DNA of 5,007 bases, taken from positions 1-5,007 of the forward strand of contig CAJYBL010000124.1 in NCBI GenBank assembly GCA_913064995.1. The letters run 5' to 3'. This document shows, piece by piece, positions 1-5,007 of this stretch. The notes beneath the pieces were generated by a model. That model did not search any database. It saw only the letters and a program-made list of their open reading frames with translations, and was not told the origin of the DNA. Positions within the stretch are counted from its first letter, which is position 1. Each line of letters opens with the position of its first letter. The stretch is from an uncultured Alphaproteobacteria bacterium. Lineage in GTDB: Bacteria > Pseudomonadota > Alphaproteobacteria > Puniceispirillales > Puniceispirillaceae. The position numbers and the translations under genes are program-made.

Positions 1-128
1 CTTACCTTCGCTTTATCATGACCAAATGGAACCAGCTCAGCAGACGGTATGCCCAGAACATCACCAATTTCAAAAATAGGCTTCTTTTCCGCCGCACGCG
101 CGATCTCTATATCTGTTTTGAAGCTCAC
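1..128 (-). CDS. fhs: Formate--tetrahydrofolate ligase, N-terminal fragment (cut by window edge)
   Basis: Only the first 42 codons are inside the window; the rest lies beyond base 1. The reading starts MSFKTDIEIARAAEKKPI, followed by an IFEIGDVLGIP stretch and a PFGHDKAKV segment. This is the characteristic beginning of formate--THF ligase (formyl-THF synthetase, also called ftfL), in which a (S/K)-D-I-E-I-A, K-P-I and 'Y/FG..KAK' pattern opens the protein. The family makes 10-formyl-THF from formate, THF and ATP in the cytosol; the ATP-binding loop would be further on and is not visible. The start is GTG at 128-126, with AGGA at 140-137 eight bases upstream, and it begins 2 nt after the TAG of the preceding formyltransferase gene, so translation is probably coupled. 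Its place at the end of an oxc-frc operon suggests that it captures formate released from oxalate. The family call is firm for so short a piece; whether the full gene is intact cannot be judged. Confidence 0.9.
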   Translation of the reverse strand, partial: MSFKTDIEIARAAEKKPIFEIGDVLGIPSAELVPFGHDKAKV

Positions 129-130
129 CG

Positions 131-1045
131 CTATGATCCTAACTTTGTTCCAGAGTTGATTCCCGCAGCGGCAGCCCACTCACTTGCCGCCGTTTTGCCA
201 CCGTCAGCAGGCCGTACACGCTTAATCAAAATACGGCCACCTTCGGCCTGTACCGTGACACCATCTTCATTAACCGAGACGACTTGACCAGCAGTTCCAG
301 TGCCATCAACGCGCGCACTGTCATAAATTTTCAATTCACTGCCGCCAATTGTTGTCCACGCCCCTGGCGCAGGGTTGGCAGCACGGATAATATTGTAAAT
401 ATCGGCAGCCGGCTTTGACCAATCGATCTTGGCAGCGGCTTTGCCAAACCAGCTTTCATATGAACCATCTTCCAAACGCTGATTATGTTTGATGATGACG
501 CCAGCCTTAACCAGTTCAAGCCCTTCGATCATCGCATCAACGCCCATCGGGAACAGTTTTTTAAAATAAACATCGCCAAGCGTTTCATCAGGGCCAATTT
601 CGCATGTTTTCTGCAACATCATCGGGCCTTCATCCAGACCATCATCAGGCCAGAAAATAGACAAACCAGTGCGGGTTTTACCCATTGCAATCGGCCAGTT
701 GATCGAAGATGGCCCCCGATGCTGTGGACAAAGCGACGGATGATATTGAAAAGTGCCGTATGTTGGCGCATCGCGCACTTCCTGCGGAACAAACAACAAC
801 ACATAAGCCATCATACAAACATCAGCATTGAATGATTCCATCAATGCTAATGCTTCAGGTGTTTTCCATGATGCAGGCTGATGCACGGGCAAACCCTTTT
901 CACGCGCTAGTTCGACCAATGGGTCTTCGGGTTTTCCCTCTTTTGTCGGCGCACAACAAACAGCAACAACATCTTCGCCGCGTTCTAAAAGTCTTTCTAA
1001 AACAGCCTGACCAAAAGCCTGCTGTCCGTGTAATACAATTCTCAT
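131..1045 (-). CDS. Formyltransferase-family protein, similar to the 10-formyl-THF dehydrogenase hydrolase domain
   Basis: A 304-residue protein with the two-domain layout of the methionyl-tRNA formyltransferase superfamily. Residues 1-180 form the Rossmann-like formyl_trans domain: an opening MRIVLHGQQAFG strand and loop, YHPSLCPQHRG at 101-111, SIFWPDDGLDEG at 129-140. Residues about 205-304 match the C-terminal OB-like domain, with KIDWSKPA at 206-213 and a PGAWT turn at 227-231. The family's catalytic His and Asp appear as H102 and D138, with the same 36-residue spacing I recall for the hydrolase domain of animal 10-formyl-THF dehydrogenase. The 'GQ.-FGQ', 'YHPSL.P.HRG.S.INW' and 'GLSIFW.DDGLD.GP' patterns also favour that branch over true Fmt. 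The Asn two residues before the His in Fmt and PurN is Gln100 here. The protein has no carrier or aldehyde dehydrogenase domain. It starts at ATG 1045 with AGGAG 8 nt upstream. By family it should bind 10-formyl-THF and deformylate it or pass the formyl group on; the true acceptor or donor in this oxalate operon is unknown. A housekeeping fmt is less likely given its neighbours. Confidence 0.88.
   Translation of the reverse strand: MRIVLHGQQAFGQAVLERLLERGEDVVAVCCAPTKEGKPEDPLVELAREKGLPVHQPASWKTPEALALMESFNADVCMMAYVLLFVPQEVRDAPTYGTFQYHPSLCPQHRGPSSINWPIAMGKTRTGLSIFWPDDGLDEGPMMLQKTCEIGPDETLGDVYFKKLFPMGVDAMIEGLELVKAGVIIKHNQRLEDGSYESWFGKAAAKIDWSKPAADIYNIIRAANPAPGAWTTIGGSELKIYDSARVDGTGTAGQVVSVNEDGVTVQAEGGRILIKRVRPADGGKTAASEWAAAAGINSGTKLGS
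137..140 (-). promoter_or_regulatory. Ribosome binding site for fhs, inside the end of the upstream gene
   Basis: AGGA on the minus strand, 8 nt before the GTG at 128. It lies within the last codons (Leu-Gly-Ser) of the formyltransferase gene. No ATG in this frame gives a better start, and the conserved protein similarity begins right after this GTG, so the site settles the start. The layout suggests that ribosomes finishing the upstream gene help initiate fhs. Confidence 0.65.
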
Positions 1046-1099
1046 TGCCTGCTCTCCTAAAGCGCAAAGCCTAATTTTAAAGATAAATCATTTAATCAA

Positions 1100-1109
1100 T
1101 GGTTTACCA
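1100..1109. promoter_or_regulatory. Possible GntR-type operator palindrome upstream of the formyltransferase gene
   Basis: TGGTTTACCA is a perfect inverted repeat with 4-bp arms (TGGT/ACCA) and a 2-bp centre, in the AT-rich 75-nt gap between frc and the formyltransferase gene. FadR/FCD-type GntR regulators commonly bind short palindromes with a GT...AC core, and a regulator of that type heads this cluster. On the minus strand the palindrome overlaps TTGGTA, a weak -35-like hexamer, with TTATCT 18 nt further on as a weak -10. A 10-bp palindrome can easily arise by chance, and I found no clear second copy upstream of oxc, so this is only a candidate. Confidence 0.2.
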
Positions 1110-1120
1110 AAATAATATCC

Positions 1121-2380
1121 TTATCTAGCCGCGCCAACCGCGCCCGATTCAACGATTTGGGCCAGCTCTTCGGCTGAGTAACCAAGAACATCTGTCAGAA
1201 TTTCGGTTGTATGCTCACCAAGCAATGGCGAGCGCTGAACATCAGCCGGACTGTCGGATAATTTTATCGGACAGCCAACCGAGATATATTCGCCGCGCTC
1301 TGGATGATCGACCTTTACCAATGTTCCAGTCGCATAAAGGCCTTCATCTTCGGCAATTTCTCTCATCGATAAGATTGGACCTACCGGAATATCAAGCGGG
1401 TTACATGCATCCATGACCTCAAATTTGGTCTTGGTCATTGTCCATTGTTCAATACGCTCAAAAATTTCGTTCAATTTATCAAGCCGTTGTGGCGGTTTGG
1501 CATAACCATCTTTGGTTTTCCAATCAGGCTCACCAATGATATCGCAGACCTTTTCCCAGACCGCCGCTTGAATAATGAAATAAGTATAGGCGTTTGGATC
1601 TTGCTCCCACCCTTTACAACGCAGAATGCGTCCGGGCTGTCCGCCACCTGAGTCATTGCCAGCGCGCGGCGTGGCATCACCAAATGGAATGCCTTCACCA
1701 AATTGTGAATATTCTTTCAATGGGCCAGCGTTAAGACGCTGCTGATCACGAAGCTTTACGCGGGCAAGGTTTAGAACCGAATCCTGCATCGCCGCAGTTA
1801 CCTTTTGACCACGGCCAGATTTTTCACGGTGGAACAGCGCGGTTACAATGCCAAGACACAAATGAAGACCAGTTCCCGAATCACCAATCTGCGCACCCGT
1901 CACCAATGGCGGGCCATCTCGAAAACCAGTTGTTGAGGCTGAACCACCCGCGCATTGCGCGACATTTTCATAAACCTTGCAATCTTGATATTTGCCCGGG
2001 CCAAAGCCTTTGATTGAAGCCATAATCAGGCGCGGATTGATCTCTTGAATCCGCTCCCATGTGAAGCCCATCCGGTCAAGCGCGCCCGGGGCAAAATTTT
2101 CCACAAGAACATCACAGGTTTCGATAAGACGAGTCAAAATCTGTTTGCCGGTTTCGTTTTTGGAATTCAACTCAATTGACCGTTTATTATGGTTCAACAT
2201 GGTGAAATAGAGGCTGTCGGCCCCGTCAACATCGACTAGCTGCTGGCGAGTTGCGTCACCGACACCTGGACGCTCAACCTTGATTACATCAGCGCCAAAC
2301 CAAGCCAGAAGTTGGGTACAGGTTGGGCCTGACTGAACATGGGTGAAATCCAGAACTTTAATGCCTTGAAGAGCTTTCAT
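1121..2380 (-). CDS. frc: Formyl-CoA:oxalate CoA-transferase
   Basis: A 419-residue class III CoA-transferase (CaiB/BaiF family), close in length to the Oxalobacter formigenes (428) and E. coli YfdW (416) enzymes. It transfers CoA from formyl-CoA to oxalate in the cytosol, giving oxalyl-CoA and formate. Family landmarks include VLDFTHVQSGP at 9-19, VENFAPGALDRMGFTWE at 93-109, KVYENVAQ at 135-142 and GQKVTAAMQD at 191-200. The catalytic aspartate that forms acyl-anhydride intermediates is D167 in IGDSGTG. Gln47 stands where the Oxalobacter enzyme has Trp48, as in YfdW. The flexible glycine loop over the active site reads SGGGQPGR at 244-251; both reference enzymes, as I recall them, have four glycines and Trp after QPG. 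The start is ATG 2380, preceded by a doubled AGGATAGGAT whose distal AGGA is 7 nt upstream. It follows oxc by 42 nt, which supports Frc over other class III transferases. Confidence in substrate is high because the whole chain tracks Frc/YfdW. Confidence 0.95.
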   Translation of the reverse strand: MKALQGIKVLDFTHVQSGPTCTQLLAWFGADVIKVERPGVGDATRQQLVDVDGADSLYFTMLNHNKRSIELNSKNETGKQILTRLIETCDVLVENFAPGALDRMGFTWERIQEINPRLIMASIKGFGPGKYQDCKVYENVAQCAGGSASTTGFRDGPPLVTGAQIGDSGTGLHLCLGIVTALFHREKSGRGQKVTAAMQDSVLNLARVKLRDQQRLNAGPLKEYSQFGEGIPFGDATPRAGNDSGGGQPGRILRCKGWEQDPNAYTYFIIQAAVWEKVCDIIGEPDWKTKDGYAKPPQRLDKLNEIFERIEQWTMTKTKFEVMDACNPLDIPVGPILSMREIAEDEGLYATGTLVKVDHPERGEYISVGCPIKLSDSPADVQRSPLLGEHTTEILTDVLGYSAEELAQIVESGAVGAAR

Positions 2381-2422
2381 AATCCTATCCTATGTCTAAA
2401 CTGGAATGCTTTGTCTCTGTTG

Positions 2423-4135
2423 CTATTTCTTTGAAACCACACTTTGCGGGTTTAGATTACCTATACGGCCACTTTCCGTTCCGGCATTTTCATCAATGAC
2501 AGCATTGACCAAGGTTGGTTTGCCACTATCCATTGCTTCATTTACCGCGCGTGTCAGCTCATCCGGTGTTGTCGCATAGACGCCAACACCACCAAAGGCA
2601 GCCATCATAAGGTCATAGCGGGCATCTTTGACAAACACGGTCGGGGCTACATCTTCACCACCTGTCGGGTTTTGATCAGTACCGCGATAGATGCCGTTAT
2701 TGTTGAACACAACAACACAGACCGGCAAATTATAGCGGCAGATTGTTTCGATTTCCATGCCCGAAAATCCAAAGGCACTATCCCCTTCGACGGCCAAAAC
2801 GCGCTGGCCAGTCTCAACGGCTGCGGCAACAGCGGCGCCCATTCCGATACCCATAATGCCCCATGTGCCAACATCAAGACGCTTACGCGGCTTGAACACA
2901 TCGATGATGCTGCGCGCAAAATCAAGGGTGTTTGCCCCCTCATTCACAAGGATTGCATCAGGGCGCTGCTTGACAATCGTACGAAGCGCACCAAGTGCAC
3001 TGTGAAAATCCATTGGCACTGTATTGCTCATCAGCTTGGCTGACATTTTTTCCAGATTTACATCCTTGCGCGTCTGGATATTGGCAATCCAATCGGCAGG
3101 AACGGCTGGCCATTTATCGCCCATCGCCTTGCTCATGGCGCTCAAGCAAGATCCGATATCACCAACGACTGGTGCCGCAATCTCGACATTGCTATCCATT
3201 TCACGCGGCTCAATATCGACCTGAATAAAGCGTTTCGACCCAGGCTCGCCCCAGCTTTTGCCCTTGCCGTGTGATAGCAACCAATTTAAACGTGCCCCAA
3301 CCATGACAACGACATCGGCCTCTTTTAGCACTAGAGAACGTGCGGCACCGGCTGATTGAGGATGATCATCAGGCAACAGGCCTTTGGCCATGCTCATTGG
3401 CAGATAGGGAACACCACTTTTTTCAACAAAGCTGCGAACAATTTCATCTTCTTGAGCATAGGCAGCGCCTTTACCCAGAATGATCAATGGACGCTTTGCG
3501 CTTTTCAACAAATCAAGCGCACGCGCGATCGAATCCGGTGATGGCAATTGCTGCGGTGCCGGATCAACGACTTTGACAAGTGATTTTTGGCCTTCAGCCG
3601 CATCCATGACTTGGGCGAATAATTTGGCCGGCAGATCAAGATAGACGCCGCCCGGACGACCTGAAACAGCGGCGCGAATGGCGCGGGCAACAGCAATGCC
3701 GATATCTTCAGCGTGAAGAACGCGGAATGCTGCCTTACAAAGCGGCTTGGCAATGGCCAACTGATCCATCTCCTCATAGTCACCTTGCTGCAAATCAACA
3801 ATTTCACGCTCGGATGAACCGCTGATCAAGATCATGGGGAAACAATTTGTTGTCGCATTGGCAAGCGCGGTCAGGCCATTCAAAAAACCCGGTGCCGAAA
3901 CCGTCAAGCAGATACCTGGCTTTTTGGTCAGATAGCCAGCAATAGATGCTGCGTTGCCCGCATGCTGTTCATGGCGGAAGGAAATTACCCGCATGCCTTC
4001 AGCCTGGGCAATCCGGCCAAGATCGGTAATCGGAATGCCGGGCACACCGTAAATTGTTTTGATATCATTGAGCTTAAGGGCATCAATAACGAGGTGAAAA
4101 CCGTCGGTGAGCGCCTTTGTCTCGGATGAAGTCAT
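2423..4135 (-). CDS. oxc: Oxalyl-CoA decarboxylase (ThDP-dependent)
   Basis: A 570-residue thiamine-diphosphate enzyme matching the Oxalobacter formigenes oxalyl-CoA decarboxylase (568 residues) almost end to end. It converts oxalyl-CoA to formyl-CoA and CO2; the family is a cytosolic homotetramer needing ThDP and Mg2+. The N-terminal PYR domain (about 1-180) carries E56 in FRHEQHAG, the glutamate that activates the cofactor's aminopyrimidine ring, and the oxc-typical LQQGDYEEMDQ at 115-125 with Y120 and E121. The central domain (about 195-350) includes LGKGAAYAQ at 220-228 and GARLNWLLSHGKGK at 280-293. The C-terminal PP domain holds the ThDP/Mg motif starting GDSAFGFSGME at 451 and ending at N478-N479, then GIYRG with Y483. 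The C-terminal substrate-closing segment has ESGR at 554-557. The start is ATG 4135 with GAGGAG 9 nt upstream, and the conserved 'LTDGFH' follows at 9-14. It lies 76 nt after the regulator gene and 42 nt before frc. All key residues are present, so it should be active. Confidence 0.97.
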   Translation of the reverse strand: MTSSETKALTDGFHLVIDALKLNDIKTIYGVPGIPITDLGRIAQAEGMRVISFRHEQHAGNAASIAGYLTKKPGICLTVSAPGFLNGLTALANATTNCFPMILISGSSEREIVDLQQGDYEEMDQLAIAKPLCKAAFRVLHAEDIGIAVARAIRAAVSGRPGGVYLDLPAKLFAQVMDAAEGQKSLVKVVDPAPQQLPSPDSIARALDLLKSAKRPLIILGKGAAYAQEDEIVRSFVEKSGVPYLPMSMAKGLLPDDHPQSAGAARSLVLKEADVVVMVGARLNWLLSHGKGKSWGEPGSKRFIQVDIEPREMDSNVEIAAPVVGDIGSCLSAMSKAMGDKWPAVPADWIANIQTRKDVNLEKMSAKLMSNTVPMDFHSALGALRTIVKQRPDAILVNEGANTLDFARSIIDVFKPRKRLDVGTWGIMGIGMGAAVAAAVETGQRVLAVEGDSAFGFSGMEIETICRYNLPVCVVVFNNNGIYRGTDQNPTGGEDVAPTVFVKDARYDLMMAAFGGVGVYATTPDELTRAVNEAMDSGKPTLVNAVIDENAGTESGRIGNLNPQSVVSKK

Positions 4136-4211
4136 TTCGTGTGTCTCCTCAAAATCTTCAGAGTAAATGTAAAAATCGATAGTTTCGCCTTTGGTCGGAA
4201 CTGCGACTTGT

Positions 4212-4967
4212 CTATTTTGTTATGGCAGATGAACGTTTATGTTTCTCTGATTTCGCGACCTCAGCGCGGACTTTGCTTTTATTTGCCAGCCGCGTCCATC
4301 TTTCCCGGATATGATCATGCAACCGCATGGTGTGTTCGCGCACAAGCCGCGACGCCAATTCACTGTCGCGCGCTTCAAGCGCTTCGATAATTTCCATATG
4401 ATCGGCAACTGAATGGGTGGCACGGTTATTTTCGCCCATTGCCCGACGCCGCACCGCAAACATATGCGCAAACAACCCATCTGTTGTCGACTTTAATAGC
4501 GGGCTGCCCGACAGATCAAAAATTGCCTGATGAAACTTGATATTGGCATCTGAATATTCGCCAAGCTCAGCCTTAGAAGAGTTTGCGCTGTGGCGCATGG
4601 CAAAATCCCGCAATGCTTTAATATCGGCCTCAGGGGCAATACGCGCAGCAATATGCGCTGCCATGCTCTCCAGCGCAGCCCAAGTGACGACCATATCCAG
4701 AATTTCTTCAAGACTTTTCCGATGAATGAAAACACCTTTGCGTGGCAAAATCTCGACTAGACCATCTTGCGCCAATCGCGCCAGCGCTTCTCGAATGGGA
4801 GTTCGTGAAATACCAAGCTGTTCGGCAAGCTGGCGCTCATCAAGGCGCAGCTCTTCATCGGCATCATAGATATCGACTTTTAGAATGCTCTCGCGAAGCA
4901 ATTCATAGATATGGTCTTTCAGAGTAAAATTGATCGCAACCGGCTTTAATTTGACATCAACTGCCAT
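4212..4967 (-). CDS. GntR-family transcriptional regulator, FCD (FadR-type) subfamily
   Basis: A 251-residue DNA-binding regulator. Residues about 17-82 form the winged helix-turn-helix: LRLDERQLAEQLGISRTPIREAL with the recognition helix around 54-65, then the wing LPRKGVFI. Residues about 85-220 form the all-helical FCD ligand domain, whose usual metal ligands seem present as N142 and H146 (N-x3-H in NIKFHQAI), H190 and H212. Such regulators usually bind a carboxylate or other small acid, often as local repressors; oxalate, oxalyl-CoA or formate are plausible effectors here but this is inference. After the FCD domain there is a lysine/arginine-rich tail (about 228-251) with no recognised role. 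I chose ATG 4967 over the in-frame TTG at 4970 because the purine-rich AAGGGGGG at 4980-4973 is 5 nt from the ATG but only 2 nt from the TTG. It reads in the same direction as oxc, 76 nt upstream of it, so it may be co-transcribed and autoregulated. Confidence 0.93.
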   Translation of the reverse strand: MAVDVKLKPVAINFTLKDHIYELLRESILKVDIYDADEELRLDERQLAEQLGISRTPIREALARLAQDGLVEILPRKGVFIHRKSLEEILDMVVTWAALESMAAHIAARIAPEADIKALRDFAMRHSANSSKAELGEYSDANIKFHQAIFDLSGSPLLKSTTDGLFAHMFAVRRRAMGENNRATHSVADHMEIIEALEARDSELASRLVREHTMRLHDHIRERWTRLANKSKVRAEVAKSEKHKRSSAITK

Positions 4968-4972
4968 CAATT

Positions 4973-4980
4973 CCCCCCTT
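4973..4980 (-). promoter_or_regulatory. Ribosome binding site of the GntR regulator
   Basis: AAGGGGGG on the minus strand, with its last G 5 nt before ATG 4967. A run of six G is unusual for a Shine-Dalgarno site but fits the anti-SD with small mismatch. The spacing favours the ATG over the adjacent TTG at 4970. Only 27 nt of further upstream sequence are in the window, and I see no clear promoter in them. Confidence 0.6.
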
Positions 4981-5007
4981 CAATTTCCTGCCTTCGTTGA
5001 CGTAGCT

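Noticed and set aside
18..287. 89-codon open frame on the + strand across the formyltransferase-fhs junction
   Set aside because: It is antisense to two genes with clear protein similarity, and the fhs start and RBS explain the region.
485..835. 116-codon open frame on the + strand inside the formyltransferase gene
   Set aside because: It is antisense to conserved catalytic segments of the formyltransferase and its translation has no recognisable features.
131..1045. Housekeeping methionyl-tRNA formyltransferase (fmt)
   Set aside because: The motifs fit the 10-formyl-THF dehydrogenase hydrolase branch better, the Asn of the Asn-x-His motif is missing, and def is not adjacent; not fully excluded.
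2672..3043. 123-codon open frame on the + strand inside oxc
   Set aside because: It lies wholly antisense to the highly conserved PP domain of oxc, its translation shows no family motif, and other open frames overlap it; it is a by-product of oxc codon use.
4191..4202. TTGGTCGGAACT in the gap upstream of oxc as a FadR-like operator
   Set aside because: One half (TGGTC) looks right, but the other matches at only 3 of 5 positions; too weak to list as a site.
4136..4211. Promoter directly upstream of oxc
   Set aside because: I looked for -35/-10 pairs on the minus strand; the best hexamers (TTCCGA and TATCGA) are only 13 nt apart, so no sigma-70 promoter can be supported by eye.

Overview
The window is a compact, single-strand gene cluster for oxalate breakdown and use of the resulting one-carbon unit. 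All five genes lie on the minus strand, so transcription runs from high to low coordinates. In reading order they are: a GntR/FCD-type regulator (4212-4967), oxalyl-CoA decarboxylase oxc (2423-4135), formyl-CoA:oxalate CoA-transferase frc (1121-2380), a stand-alone formyltransferase/10-formyl-THF hydrolase-like protein (131-1045), and the first 42 codons of formate--tetrahydrofolate ligase fhs (1-128, running off the left edge). The gaps are 76, 42, 75 and 2 nt. No convincing terminator is visible in any of them, so an operon is likely.

How the genes fit together: Frc moves CoA from formyl-CoA to oxalate, giving oxalyl-CoA and formate. Oxc decarboxylates oxalyl-CoA to formyl-CoA and CO2, which primes the next Frc turn. 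Formate can then be attached to tetrahydrofolate by the ATP-dependent ligase Fhs, giving 10-formyl-THF. The unexpected member is the formyltransferase-like protein between frc and fhs. From memory it resembles the N-terminal hydrolase domain of animal 10-formyl-THF dehydrogenase more than housekeeping methionyl-tRNA formyltransferase. Its job here is not obvious from sequence and is the most interesting point in the window.

Organism: moderate GC (about 48 % by eye), Shine-Dalgarno sites before every gene and the protein sequences indicate a Gram-negative bacterium. An alphaproteobacterium, possibly a marine lineage, is my guess, but nothing in the window fixes this. There is no mobile element, tRNA, rRNA, CRISPR array or phage feature. 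No oxalate transporter or formate dehydrogenase lies inside the window.

The core pathway is well known. I do not see a wholly new system, but the operon linkage of a formyl-THF-type enzyme and Fhs to oxc/frc deserves a closer look.
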